DNA of 64,000 nucleotides from Knoellia sp031844405 (GCA_031844405.1 JAUZVC010000005.1:34212-98211), one strand, 5' to 3'. Shown: positions 24,509 through 33,165, counted from the stretch's first letter. Notes: a model not told the origin generated them from the sequence alone. Numbers and translations: made by a program.

Positions 24509-26053
24509 CTACTCCCAGACCTGAGGGCTGGACTCCTCGGTCCCGTCGAACCAGGTCTCCTCGTCCTCGTGGGTGAGGTGGTCGGTGTCGACCACGCCGT
24601 CTCGCTCGGTGCGCGACCCACGGGCACCGGCCGTGCCCGCCGCCGCCGAACCGCTGCGACCCGAGGCGTTGCCGCGAGCTGCCGGACCGTTGCGACCGGC
24701 GGCTCCGCTGCGCGCTCCGCCCTTGGCGGCCTGCCCCGACCCCGGCACTGCGCTGCCGCCACGACCGTCGAGCTTGGGCACGCCGTAGCGGCCGGAGCCG
24801 CTGGCGCCCTTGACGGATGACCCGCGGGCCGACGTCGCCGCGCGGCCCTGCCCTCCGCCGGGGATGACCTGACCGCCTCGTCCTCCGACACCACCGGAGC
24901 GGACGGCAGAGGAGCCGCCCCGCCCACCGGCGCCGGTCGACCGGCCCTGGGTTCCGGACGCCGAGACGACTCCCGAGCCACCGCGGCCACCGGGCAGGCC
25001 ACCACCGCGACCACCGAACATGCCACCACCACGGCCACCGAGGATGCCGCCGATGCCCGCGGCACCGGCACCCACGCCTCCGGCGGCGATCGAGCCGGCG
25101 CCCATGCCGCCGCCACCACCGCCACCGGCCCCGCCGGGCGCGCCGGTCATCGGAGTCCCGGTGGTGCCGGTCGTGCCGGTCACGTCGCCGTCGGAGCTGA
25201 TCGGGTCGAGCTCGTGGTCCGGGTCCGGGCCCTCCGGGTCGCCGATCGTGATCTCCTCCGGCTCCTCCGGGTTCGGGATCGGGATCTCCTCGCCGCCCGG
25301 GTCGCCGCCGGGGTCGGTGGGGTGGACGTCGTAGACGGGCTGGCCGGAGGAGCCGACCTGGTAGCCACCACTGGTGGACGGCGTCGACGTCCCCGTGGGG
25401 TAGTTCGTGCTCGGGCCGGGACCGCTCGGCGAGTAGGGCGTCTCGGACCTCGTCTTCGTGTCGATCGGCATGGTGCCCGTCGCGGTCCGCGTGTCGGCGC
25501 CGAGCTGGTCGAGGACCTTCTTGGCGGCCTGGTTGCGCTGCTCCCAGAGCGCGTCCTCGGCCGCGGCCGCCGCCTCGGCGTCGGGGACGCTGTACTTCTC
25601 GCGGTTCTCAGCCGTCGGGAGGTAGGGAGCGGGCAGGCGTGTGTGGTCGGCCGGGTCGACGTAGGTCGAGATGCTCGCGACGTCGGAGTACCACGCCGCC
25701 TTGGCGTCGCTGATCGCCTGGTGGACCTGTCCGAGGCTGGTGTCGACCTCACCGACCTTGGTCGCGTGGCCGTCGAGCGTCGTGCCCAGCTTCTCGAGGC
25801 TCGCCAGCGCGGCCTCGGCCGCAGGCCCTTGCCAGCCCTTGCCACCATCGCTCGGCGTCTGCAGCTCGGTACGCACCTGCTGGACGTCCTTGGCGAGGTT
25901 CTCGAGCTGGGTCTTGGCGGCGCGCCAGTCCTCCTGGGTGAGGAAGATCGTCGACGTGCTCGTCGAGAAGACCTTGAAGAGCTGACGCTCGTAGTGCTTG
26001 GCCTTGGGGCTGAGCGTGGGGCCGCCCCCACCGCCGTCAGCGATCAACACCAT
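24509..26053 (-). CDS. WXG/PPE-like ESX substrate with long Gly-rich tail and C-terminal DEETW motif
   Basis: A 514-aa protein. The helical N-terminal domain (about residues 10-190) has a WXG turn, KGWQGPAAEAAL (about 72-83). An acidic/Pro linker (about 225-310) and a roughly 170-residue Gly/Ser/Arg-rich region full of GGRGG follow. The end reads DTDHLTHEDEETWFDGTEES. That end resembles the conserved LVEDEETW-type tail of actinobacterial ESX/PPE-like substrates and may be part of the export signal. It starts at ATG 26053, overlapping the 3' end of the mycosin gene by 17 bp. Function after secretion is unknown; the Gly-rich part suggests a structural or surface role. Confidence 0.78.
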   Translation of the reverse strand: MVLIADGGGGGPTLSPKAKHYERQLFKVFSTSTSTIFLTQEDWRAAKTQLENLAKDVQQVRTELQTPSDGGKGWQGPAAEAALASLEKLGTTLDGHATKVGEVDTSLGQVHQAISDAKAAWYSDVASISTYVDPADHTRLPAPYLPTAENREKYSVPDAEAAAAAEDALWEQRNQAAKKVLDQLGADTRTATGTMPIDTKTRSETPYSPSGPGPSTNYPTGTSTPSTSGGYQVGSSGQPVYDVHPTDPGGDPGGEEIPIPNPEEPEEITIGDPEGPDPDHELDPISSDGDVTGTTGTTGTPMTGAPGGAGGGGGGGMGAGSIAAGGVGAGAAGIGGILGGRGGGMFGGRGGGLPGGRGGSGVVSASGTQGRSTGAGGRGGSSAVRSGGVGGRGGQVIPGGGQGRAATSARGSSVKGASGSGRYGVPKLDGRGGSAVPGSGQAAKGGARSGAAGRNGPAARGNASGRSGSAAAGTAGARGSRTERDGVVDTDHLTHEDEETWFDGTEESSPQVWE

Positions 26054-27581
26054 TGCTGTGCTCCTTCGTCGGGACCGCGACCCCATCCGTCGCGGCCGTC
26101 GTGTCGTTCGTGTCGTTCGTGTCGGTGCCGTGTATGCCGTGTGCGCGGTCGGCGTCCAACGGCTCGCCACCCGCGGTGGCTGCGGACGAGCCCGGGCTCC
26201 CGCGGCGGAGCGCGAACGCGAGGGCGGCGAGCCCGAGGAGGACGACGACCCCGACCGCGAGCCACAGGAGGCCCGGGCCTGCGCCCGCGTCGTCCCGCTC
26301 GCCGTCGTCTCCGGCGGAGGACCCGGCCGCCTCGTCCGTGGTGGTCGCGGACGCGCTCGGTGAAGAACTGGTCGAGCCGCTCGTCGACGCGCTCGCCGAC
26401 GGAGCGGACGCCGAGGTCGCCGCGGCGATCTCCTCCGCCGTCGGCTCGACGACGCCCTTGTCGACGACCATCGGGTTGGTGTCGGGCAGGGAGTCGACGT
26501 CGAGCTTCACCGCGTCCGCCGGGGCGAAGATGCCGAAACCGTAGGACTCGGTCTTGCCCGTCGAGACCGGGAGGTCGGAACCCACGCGGCGAAACCACGT
26601 GAAGTACCTGCCGTCCCTGGCTCGCATGCCCACCGCCTGGCGCGCCGCCTGGAGCACCTGGTTGCCGGTCGCGGCGGGGTGTGCCGACCAGATCGCGGCG
26701 AGCCCGCCCGCGGTGATCGCGGTGGCCTGCGACGCTCCGTCGCCGATGACGTCACTGCGCCATCCCGACGACCCCGAGCCACCGGAGGCGACCTTGCTGC
26801 CGGGGGCCGCGAAGTCGAGCAGTGGGCTCTTGCGCAGCGCACTCGAGTCGAGGTTGCCGTTCGAGTCGACGTGCGTCACCGTGACGACGCCGTTGCCGAT
26901 GCCGGGCCAGAAGACATTGGTCGTGTCGTTGTTGGTGGAGCCGACGACGATCGCGCCCGCCTTGTAGGCGTCGAGCAACGCGCCGACGAGCTCCGCGTCG
27001 TAGTCCACCGAGAGACTGATGCTCAGCACCCTGGCGCCGTCCTTGACCGCTTGGCGGATGGCCTGGGCCGTGGCCCTGCCCGACTGGTCGAGACCCGAGA
27101 CGTCGAGACGGCAGCCGTCTCGGCCACCGTCTGTGGTGTCGGCGTAGAGGACCGCGTAGTGACGCACCGTCGCCTTCGGAGCGATCCCCGCGATGCCGCG
27201 ACCGCCCGCGGCGGTGCCCTTGCCGCTGCCGACGATGAGGGAGGCCATGCTCGTCGCGTGGTCTGCGGCGCGCCCCTTGGCGGTGGACGACTGTCGACCC
27301 CCCGTCCTGCTGAGGCACTCCGTGCTCGAGGCCGCGACCCGGCCCCTGAGCTCGGGGACGCTCGAGTCGATCGGTCCGTCGATGACGGCGACGGTCACGC
27401 CCTGGCCGGCACCGGTCCGGTTGAGCTCGTCGACGCCCATCGCGGTGCGCCACCACTGCCCGTCGTCGAGCGTGTCCGCTGTCGCGGAAGGCACGCCGAC
27501 GAGCGCCACCATGGCGACGGCCGAGGCCGTGGCCACGGCGAACGTACGACGGAGGCGGATCGGACGCGGGGTCATGGTCAC
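26037..27581 (-). CDS. mycP: Mycosin (MycP-type subtilisin-like serine protease) 1
   Basis: A 514-aa secreted, membrane-anchored subtilase. It has a signal peptide (about 1-35), Asp68 in VAVIDGPID, His108 in RAADHATSMA and Ser284 in GDGASQATAITAGG. A Ser/Thr-rich linker (about 395-440), a membrane helix (LLWLAVGVVVLLGLAALAFAL) and a cytosolic tail rich in Thr/Asn/Asp follow. Mycosins are needed for ESX function and process substrates outside the membrane. GTG 27581 overlaps the previous stop (GTGA); ATG 27575 two codons later is an equal choice. The tail after the helix is longer than usual. A second mycosin is encoded at 31840-33060. Confidence 0.9.
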   Translation of the reverse strand: MTMTPRPIRLRRTFAVATASAVAMVALVGVPSATADTLDDGQWWRTAMGVDELNRTGAGQGVTVAVIDGPIDSSVPELRGRVAASSTECLSRTGGRQSSTAKGRAADHATSMASLIVGSGKGTAAGGRGIAGIAPKATVRHYAVLYADTTDGGRDGCRLDVSGLDQSGRATAQAIRQAVKDGARVLSISLSVDYDAELVGALLDAYKAGAIVVGSTNNDTTNVFWPGIGNGVVTVTHVDSNGNLDSSALRKSPLLDFAAPGSKVASGGSGSSGWRSDVIGDGASQATAITAGGLAAIWSAHPAATGNQVLQAARQAVGMRARDGRYFTWFRRVGSDLPVSTGKTESYGFGIFAPADAVKLDVDSLPDTNPMVVDKGVVEPTAEEIAAATSASAPSASASTSGSTSSSPSASATTTDEAAGSSAGDDGERDDAGAGPGLLWLAVGVVVLLGLAALAFALRRGSPGSSAATAGGEPLDADRAHGIHGTDTNDTNDTTAATDGVAVPTKEHSNGVDR

Positions 27582-28195
27582 TGGAGGTACGGCGACTGGG
27601 GCTGGCCGGAGGTGGCGTCGTAGGTCGTGGTGTCGGGGTCGTCGTCCGGGGCGGGTGGGGCGTCGCCCGTGGGCATCGCGCCCTCCGACTGGGTGTCCGG
27701 GTTCTCGCCGCTCGGGATCTCGCCGCCCTCGGTCACGCCCGGGCCGGTCTGCCCGGGCTGGCCCCCCTGGGTGTTCTCGGCGGCGTCGGCGGTCTCCGCC
27801 GCGGTCTGGGCGGACTCGGTCGACGAGGCGGTCTCGTGGTTGCGCGTGCTCTCGAGCGGTCCGTTCTCCCACCGCTGCCACAGCTCGACGAACGCGGCGC
27901 CCGCCTGGTCGTCGCGGTCCTTCATCTGCTGGGCGGAGGTACGGATGCCCTGGGCGACGGCGTCGAGGTCGGCCTTCGCCCCGCGCATCGTCTCGAGGTA
28001 GATCGTGCGGACCTCCTCGAAGACGGCGCCGTAGGCGGCGAGGACGGGAAGGTCACCGAAGGTGTCCTTGTCCGCGAGCGCGTCGCGGATCTTCCGGACG
28101 CCCTCGGTGGCGTCGGTCTCCCACTTGGTCTGCTTGGTGTTGGCCAAGGTGGTCATGGTCTCGGTCGGGTACTCGACCTCGTCTTCGCCTGCCAC
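27578..28195 (-). CDS. ESX-linked helical protein with acidic Pro/Gly-rich tail
   Basis: A 205-aa protein. Residues 15-115 are predicted helical and carry a single Trp pair (FVELWQRWENG). The C-terminal 90 residues are Pro/Gly/Thr/Asp rich. No WXG motif, signal peptide or membrane segment is seen. It resembles the accessory proteins found between WXG100 and mycosin genes in actinobacterial ESX loci, but I do not know its family. GTG 28195 has AGGGGAGGAA upstream, and its stop overlaps the mycosin start, so both are translated together. A hairpin at 28271 lies between this gene and the WXG100 pair. Confidence 0.65.
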   Translation of the reverse strand: MAGEDEVEYPTETMTTLANTKQTKWETDATEGVRKIRDALADKDTFGDLPVLAAYGAVFEEVRTIYLETMRGAKADLDAVAQGIRTSAQQMKDRDDQAGAAFVELWQRWENGPLESTRNHETASSTESAQTAAETADAAENTQGGQPGQTGPGVTEGGEIPSGENPDTQSEGAMPTGDAPPAPDDDPDTTTYDATSGQPQSPYLQ

Positions 28196-28270
28196 GGCGG
28201 GTTCCTCCCCTGAACGTTCTCGTGTGCGGTGTCGCGGTGCGCCGAAGCGGTCCCACCTGCAACGCGGTCC

Positions 28271-28302
28271 GTGCCGGCACCCCGTCGCGGGGGTGCCGGC
28301 AC
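28271..28302 (-). terminator. Hairpin between WXG100 pair and the downstream ESX genes
   Basis: Perfect 13-bp stem GTGCCGGCACCCC / GGGGTGCCGGCAC with a 6-nt loop, 24 nt after the stop of the second WXG100 gene. It would let the WXG100 pair be made in excess over the downstream mycosin genes if it stops only part of transcription. Confidence 0.65.
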
Positions 28303-28326
28303 GTCCGTCATGTCATGACCCGGGGG

Positions 28327-28620
28327 TCAGGACCAGCTGTTCTTGTTGCGGAGCTCACCGGCGAGGTAGGCCTCCTTGGACTGCTCGACGGCCTTCTTGA
28401 TGTCGAGGAGCAGCTCGTTGAGGTCCTGGACCTCGGTGCCCCACTTCTTCTTGACCTCCTCGAAGGCGCCCTTCGCGCCGGCTTCCCACTCGCCCATGTG
28501 CGGGCGGAGGTCGCTCTCCATGTCGGAGACCTTCGTCTTGAGGTCGTTGACACCCTTGACCATGTCGGCGATCAGCGTGTCGAGACCCCCGCTGCCGACC
28601 TTGATGTTCTGGCCGCTCAT
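28327..28620 (-). CDS. WXG100-family protein (EsxB/CFP-10-like partner) with altered WXG
   Basis: A 97-aa small helical protein with the length and layout of WXG100 proteins: two helices around a turn reading GEWEAGAKGAFEEV, and no signal peptide. The turn has W-E-A-G rather than W-x-G, so the Gly is shifted by one residue. It is the second of a pair, and its ATG overlaps the first gene's stop (TGATG), as expected for an EsxA/EsxB heterodimer. No YxxxD/E export motif is evident at its C-terminus (ELRNKNSWS). Confidence 0.85.
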   Translation of the reverse strand: MSGQNIKVGSGGLDTLIADMVKGVNDLKTKVSDMESDLRPHMGEWEAGAKGAFEEVKKKWGTEVQDLNELLLDIKKAVEQSKEAYLAGELRNKNSWS

Positions 28621-28940
28621 CACTTGCCCCCCATCTGCGAGGTGTACTTGCTCAGCAGGTCGGACGACATCTGGTCGTCGGACGTGTACTGCTTGTCGTT
28701 GCTCACGAGGTTCTCGCGGAAGTGGTCGAGGATGTCGACCAGGTCCTTGGCCTGCGTGGTCCACGCGACCTGGACGTTCTGGAACGCGCCGGCACCGGCA
28801 CCCTCCCAGTGCGCCTTGACCTGCTCCATCTGCCCCTGCAGCGTGTTGAGCTTCTGCTTGAGGTCAGTCCGTGCCTGGTCGACGATCTGGGCACTCTTGG
28901 CGATGGAGCCTGCGCCGACCTTGATGTTCTGGCTTCCCAT
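28620..28940 (-). CDS. WXG100-family protein (EsxA-like)
   Basis: A 106-aa WXG100 protein with a canonical turn AHWEGAGAGAF (W-E-G, about residues 44-54) between two helices. The start SQNIKVGAGSIAKSA closely resembles that of its partner SGQNIKVGSGGLDTL, so the pair probably arose by duplication. Such proteins form helical-hairpin dimers and are the core substrates of ESX systems. ATG 28940 follows AGGAGAGAAGGG. Its promoter (TATGGT at 29048-29053) has the ESX palindrome 22 nt upstream. Confidence 0.9.
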   Translation of the reverse strand: MGSQNIKVGAGSIAKSAQIVDQARTDLKQKLNTLQGQMEQVKAHWEGAGAGAFQNVQVAWTTQAKDLVDILDHFRENLVSNDKQYTSDDQMSSDLLSKYTSQMGGK

Positions 28941-29047
28941 GTCACTTCCCTTCTCTCCTGGTCCCATGGACCTCGCGGTGGTCCTCCCGACCACTCATGG
29001 TGGTTGGACCCCGGCTCTGAACATCCCCCGAAGTCCTGACAGGGATG

Positions 29048-29100
29048 ACCATACGGGGGGAGTTGCCGCTCACCAATGGGGAGAACTCCCCGTCTATGCT
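29048..29100. promoter_or_regulatory. Divergent WXG100 / eccD promoter with palindrome (operator candidate 2)
   Basis: ATGGGGAGAACTCCCCG lies at 29076-29092. For the minus-strand WXG100 pair, the -10 TATGGT (29048-29053) is exactly 22 nt away. For eccD on the plus strand, the palindrome ends 2 nt before a -10 TATGCT (29095-29100). A bound protein could therefore activate the substrates while blocking eccD, or act as a switch between them. Confidence 0.6.
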
Positions 29101-29161
29101 CGGGTTCGACCTCGGTGGACCGGGGAGCCAGCAGGTGTGCACGTTTCGGGGAGGAACACTC

Positions 29162-30493
29162 GTGAGCCAGAGCGCGGCAGCGTCGCTCGTCAGGCTGTCC
29201 GTGTCGTCGGGGACCAGACGAGCCGACCTCGGCATCCCGGGGTCGATCCCGGTGGCCGAGATCATCCCGGACCTCGCGCGTGAGCTCGGGGTTCTCGAGC
29301 CGCACTCGGCCAGCCTCGGCTACCGGCTGATGCGCGCCGACGGCTCGACGGTCGACAGCGACAGAAGCCTTGCGGCACAGGGCATCGAGGACGGTTCGGT
29401 CCTCGCGCTCGAGCCCAACCGCGTCGACGGCGAGAAGGTCTACGACGACGTCGTCGAAGCCGTCGCCGACCTCGTCGAGACCCAGTTCACGCCCTGGACC
29501 GCGGCCAACAGTGCGGGCACCGCGGTCGGCGCGTCCGTCGTCCTCTTCCTCGCCGCCGCCTACGCGCTCTTCACCGCCCGCGACAGCGGGGTCCTGGTCG
29601 CCGCGCTCTCCGGCGCGTGCGCGCTGCTCCTCGTCGGCGCCGCCGCCGTGCTCGCCCACGTGCGCAAGCAGCCGGCCGCCGCCGTCGCCCTCGCGCTCAC
29701 CGGTGTCGTCTACGCGGTCGTGGCCGGCTACGCCGCGGTCCCCGAGGCACGCCTCTGGGGCGAAGGACTCCTCTATGCCGGCGCCGGGGCCACCGTCGTC
29801 GGCCTCCTCGGCGCCGTCGCCGTGACGCGGCACCGCCTCCTCGTCGGCTCCACCGCCGTGCTCGGTCTCGCGATGGTCGTGCTGGGCGCGCTCACCCACA
29901 CCGTCGGGTGGGGCATGACGACGGTCGCCGCCGCCACCTTCGTCGTCGCCGCGCTCGTCGGCAACGTGCTCCCCTGGGTCGGCATCTCCACGAGCCGGCT
30001 CACGACGCACCCGCCCAAGTCCGACCTCGAGATCTTCGAGGACGTTCCCGAGGTGCAGCGCGACGACGTCCGGCGCCAGGTGGCCGCCGGCCACGAGCTC
30101 ATGGTCGCCCTCGGCGTCGCCAGCTCGGCCGTCATGGTGCTGTGCACGCCGCAGCTCGTCTCCTCGGGTGCCGCCGGCGCCCTGCTCACCTTCGTCGGCT
30201 TCGTCGTCACCCTGTTGCGCACCCGGCACAGCCGCACCCGCACGACGGTCCTCATCGCCATGGTCGCGGGCATCGTCGGCATCGCCGTCGCGTCCGTGGC
30301 AGCGGCGCAGACCCACCCCGACTGGCGCCCGCTGCTCGCGCTCGGGCTCGCCGGTGCCGCCGCCGTCGTCGTCGCCCTCGCCCTCGTCCTCCCGCGCACC
30401 CGCGTCCAGCTCGGCCGGGTCGCCGACGCCGTCGAGGGTGTCGGCCTCGTCGCCCTGCTCCCGCTCGCGGCGTTCGCCGTCGGACTCCTCTGA
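29162..30493 (+). CDS. eccD: EccD, type VII secretion integral membrane protein
   Basis: A 443-aa protein. An N-terminal ubiquitin-like domain (about residues 6-85) precedes about 11 hydrophobic segments beginning at FTPWTAANSAGTAVGASVV. A cytosolic loop, STSRLTTHPPKSDLEIFED, is typical of EccD. It forms the channel part of the ESX membrane complex. GTG 29162 was chosen over an earlier in-frame ATG because GGGGAGGAA sits just before it and the promoter lies at 29095. It is followed within 10 nt by eccB and then by a second mycosin, in one operon. Confidence 0.93.
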   Translation: MSQSAAASLVRLSVSSGTRRADLGIPGSIPVAEIIPDLARELGVLEPHSASLGYRLMRADGSTVDSDRSLAAQGIEDGSVLALEPNRVDGEKVYDDVVEAVADLVETQFTPWTAANSAGTAVGASVVLFLAAAYALFTARDSGVLVAALSGACALLLVGAAAVLAHVRKQPAAAVALALTGVVYAVVAGYAAVPEARLWGEGLLYAGAGATVVGLLGAVAVTRHRLLVGSTAVLGLAMVVLGALTHTVGWGMTTVAAATFVVAALVGNVLPWVGISTSRLTTHPPKSDLEIFEDVPEVQRDDVRRQVAAGHELMVALGVASSAVMVLCTPQLVSSGAAGALLTFVGFVVTLLRTRHSRTRTTVLIAMVAGIVGIAVASVAAAQTHPDWRPLLALGLAGAAAVVVALALVLPRTRVQLGRVADAVEGVGLVALLPLAAFAVGLL

Positions 30494-30502
30494 GAGCGCG
30501 CG

Positions 30503-31843
30503 ATGGCGACCAAGAAGGACCTCGTCGAGGCCCAGTCGTTCAGCAAGCGACGCCTCACCACGGCATTCGTCAGCGGAAGCCCCGGCGGACGCGAGGTGGA
30601 GCCGCACCGGCCGATGAAGGCCGTCATCGGCGGTCTCGCGCTCACCGTCGTCCTCGTGCTCGGCAGCATGGCCTTCGGCTGGCTCAAGGGGTCGCTGCCG
30701 CAGGACTGGGGTGACAACAAGCTCGTCATCGCCAAGACGAGCGGCGCCCGCTACGTCTCGATCAAGAAGACACTGCACCCGGTCCTCAACACGACGAGCG
30801 CACGGCTGCTCATCCCCGCCGGTGGTTTCGAGGTCATCACGGTGGCCGACGACAAGCTCGCCAAGCAGAAGCGCGGGGCCACCATCGGCATCCTCGGCGC
30901 ACCCGACTCGCTCACGCCCCCGGACGCCCTCACCAACAGCGGCTGGGTCTCCTGCCTAGGCAGTGAGGGCGGCGTCGCGACCGCGGTCGGCGCCTCCGTG
31001 CGCAGCACGCCTGCGGACTCCGGCGCGACGGTCGTGACGACCGACAAGCAGACGTTCGTCATCGCGGGCGGCATGCGCTACCCCGTCGCCGCCGCCGACG
31101 TCAGCGCCGTCATGCTCGCACTGGGCCTCGACGGCGAGCCCCGCCAGGCAGCACCCGCCGTGTGGACCAACCTCTTCGCTCTCGGCCCCGCGCTCCAGCC
31201 GCTGCGCCTGCCCGATTTCGGCAAGCCCGCCCCGAGCCTGCCCCCGGGCGCCAACGTCGGCTCCGTCCTCGCGGTCGGCAACGCCGGCCAGGAGGCGCGG
31301 CGCTACCTCGTCAACCAGGCCGGTGAGCTCGAACCCCTGCCCGACCTCGCCCACGCCCTCTACCGGATCGGCTCGGGGAGCACGACCGAGGACCTGCCCG
31401 TCACTCCCGCCCAGGTCACCCAGCTCGCGGTCCGCCCGCAGCGCGTCGCGCCGTCGGCGTGGCCGGCCGACCTGCCGACCCCGGTCGGCCAGGCGCCGTG
31501 CGCGACGCTCAGGACCGCGAGGGGTGCCGAGCCCGAGGTGGCCCTGTCGACCTCGACGACGGTGCGCCCCGAGGCGGGGACCACGAAGGCCGCCGTCGAT
31601 CTCGGGACCGGGGCCCTCGTCCGCGCCGTGGGCGCCGGGTCCCCTTCCGCCGGACCGCTGCTCGCCATCGACCAGACCGGCACGTCCTACGCCCTCGACG
31701 CCTCGACCCCGGACCTGCTCCAACGGCTCGGTTACTCACCCGAGGACGTCGCTCCCGTGCCGCAGTCCTGGGTCGAGCTCTTCCGCACCGGCCCCGAGCT
31801 GAGCGTCGAGGCCGCCCGGACCACCGTGGCCGCCGCGTCGTGA
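30503..31843 (+). CDS. eccB: EccB, type VII secretion membrane/periplasmic protein
   Basis: A 446-aa protein with the EccB hallmark start KDLVEAQSFSKRRLTTAFVSG and PGGREVEPHRP. A single membrane helix (about residues 42-62) precedes a large outer domain that includes the conserved GWVSCLGSEGG and a later Cys (QAPCATL), likely forming a disulfide. EccB is part of the ESX core complex on the outer face. It starts 9 nt after eccD and its stop overlaps the mycosin start (GTGA). Confidence 0.95.
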   Translation: MATKKDLVEAQSFSKRRLTTAFVSGSPGGREVEPHRPMKAVIGGLALTVVLVLGSMAFGWLKGSLPQDWGDNKLVIAKTSGARYVSIKKTLHPVLNTTSARLLIPAGGFEVITVADDKLAKQKRGATIGILGAPDSLTPPDALTNSGWVSCLGSEGGVATAVGASVRSTPADSGATVVTTDKQTFVIAGGMRYPVAAADVSAVMLALGLDGEPRQAAPAVWTNLFALGPALQPLRLPDFGKPAPSLPPGANVGSVLAVGNAGQEARRYLVNQAGELEPLPDLAHALYRIGSGSTTEDLPVTPAQVTQLAVRPQRVAPSAWPADLPTPVGQAPCATLRTARGAEPEVALSTSTTVRPEAGTTKAAVDLGTGALVRAVGAGSPSAGPLLAIDQTGTSYALDASTPDLLQRLGYSPEDVAPVPQSWVELFRTGPELSVEAARTTVAAAS

Positions 31844-33060
31844 CCGGGCGTCGCACGACGGTCGTCGCGGGGGTCGTCGGGATCGTCGCGGCAGGTCTCG
31901 TGGGGCCCGTCGCCACGCCGCTCGCGGCCCCGGCGCACGCCGAGGTCCGCGAGTGCACCGAGGGCGTCACCCGCTTCGTGCCGCAGCCGCCACCCGCGCT
32001 CGACCGCCTCGGTGCGCGCACCGCGTGGTCGCTCTCGCGCGGGCGGGGGGTCGTCGTCGCCGTGGTCGACTCCGGCGTCGCCGCCACCAACGTCCACTTC
32101 CCCAAGGGATCGGTCCTCCCCGGCCGGAGCTTCGTCGGGGGTGCGGCCACGACCGACGAGAGCGGACACGGAACCGCGATCGCCGGCATCATCGCCGCGC
32201 GCGACATCGGCGAACGGTCGGGCGTCGTCGGCGTCGCGCCCGCGGCGACGATCCTCCCGGTCAAGATCACCGGTGGTGAGTCCGGTGGCGACGAGGAACA
32301 GCAGCGGTCCGCCAACCTCGCACCCGCCATCACGTGGGCCGTGGGCGCCGGCGCCGACGTCATCAACCTCTCGCTCTCCACGACGGCCGACCGGGCGGAC
32401 GTGCGCGCCGCCGTGAGCGCCGCCGTCCGGGCGGGCGTCGTCGTCGTCGCCTCGGCGGGCAACCGCGAGCAGGCGGCCGACTCCACGGACGGGATCCGCT
32501 ACCCCGCCGGCTATGCCGGCGTCCTGGGCGTCGCCGCGACCAACGCCGCCGACGTCGTCACCGAGAACTCCATCCGCGGACCGCAGGTCGACCTCGTCGC
32601 CCCCGGCGACAACGTCGTCTCGACCTTCCGGTCGTGGGGCGACTGCGTCTTCTCGCAGGAGCAGCAGTCGAGCAGCTATGCCACCGCCTACGTCTCCGGG
32701 GCCGCGGCCCTGCTGCGCGAACGGCTCCCCCGCGCCACGGCGGCGACTGTCGCCCACCGGCTCGAGGCCACCGCGTCACGCGGCTCCCGGACGGTCCGCA
32801 ACGACGCATCGGGCTGGGGCGTCGTCCAGCCCTACGAGGCGATGACGGCCGTCCTCGACGACACCGTGGCCGGTCCGGTCGCCCCCGGCGGCGTCGCCCG
32901 GCCCACCCCGCCACCGGAGGTCCGGGCGATCGACCTCACGCCGGCACCCGACCCTCGCGAGCCCGATCGGGCCGCTGTCCTGTGGCTCCTCCTCGGTGTG
33001 GGCGCCGCCGTCCTCGCCCTCGGCATGGCGCGCATGCTGCGTCTCGGCCGCAGCGCCTGA
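31840..33060 (+). CDS. mycP: Mycosin (MycP-type subtilisin-like serine protease) 2
   Basis: A 406-aa subtilase with a signal peptide (about 1-34, PAHAEVREC), Asp77 in VAVVDSGVAA, His110 in ESGHGTAIAG and Ser279 in QSSSYATAYVSG. It ends in a Pro-rich linker, one membrane helix (AAVLWLLLGVGAAVLALGMA) and a short basic tail. This is the usual mycosin layout and length. It lies in the eccD-eccB operon, so it is the likely core mycosin. The one at 26037 is linked to substrates. Two mycosins in one locus are unusual. Confidence 0.93.
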   Translation: MTGRRTTVVAGVVGIVAAGLVGPVATPLAAPAHAEVRECTEGVTRFVPQPPPALDRLGARTAWSLSRGRGVVVAVVDSGVAATNVHFPKGSVLPGRSFVGGAATTDESGHGTAIAGIIAARDIGERSGVVGVAPAATILPVKITGGESGGDEEQQRSANLAPAITWAVGAGADVINLSLSTTADRADVRAAVSAAVRAGVVVVASAGNREQAADSTDGIRYPAGYAGVLGVAATNAADVVTENSIRGPQVDLVAPGDNVVSTFRSWGDCVFSQEQQSSSYATAYVSGAAALLRERLPRATAATVAHRLEATASRGSRTVRNDASGWGVVQPYEAMTAVLDDTVAGPVAPGGVARPTPPPEVRAIDLTPAPDPREPDRAAVLWLLLGVGAAVLALGMARMLRLGRSA

Positions 33061-33085
33061 GCCGCGGCCTCGCGCACCGGTGGGC

Positions 33086-33113
33086 GCCGGCCCCACGCTC
33101 CGCGCGGGCCGGC
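33086..33113 (+). terminator. Terminator after the eccD-eccB-mycosin operon
   Basis: GCCGGCCC (33086-33093) pairs with GGGCCGGC (33106-33113) around 12 nt, 25 nt after the mycosin stop. GGCATAC overlaps its 3' edge. Confidence 0.5.
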
Positions 33114-33159
33114 ATACGGGGAGGGTGGAACCGGATTGGGAGTGCCGGTGACGTTCTGG

Positions 33160-33165
33160 GAGAAT
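33160..33165 (+). promoter_or_regulatory. Leaderless-type -10 box of valS
   Basis: GAGAAT, 7 nt (CGCGCGC), then ATG 33173. No Shine-Dalgarno and no T-box are seen between the ESX operon and valS. Confidence 0.45.

Noticed and set aside
28703..30778. Minus-strand frame of about 690 codons over eccD/eccB
   Set aside because: It overlaps the well-supported WXG100 and eccD genes and lacks any recognisable domain.
16335..33060. EccE gene within the ESX locus
   Set aside because: None of the unknown proteins has the EccE layout of two N-terminal helices and a glycosyltransferase-like soluble domain.
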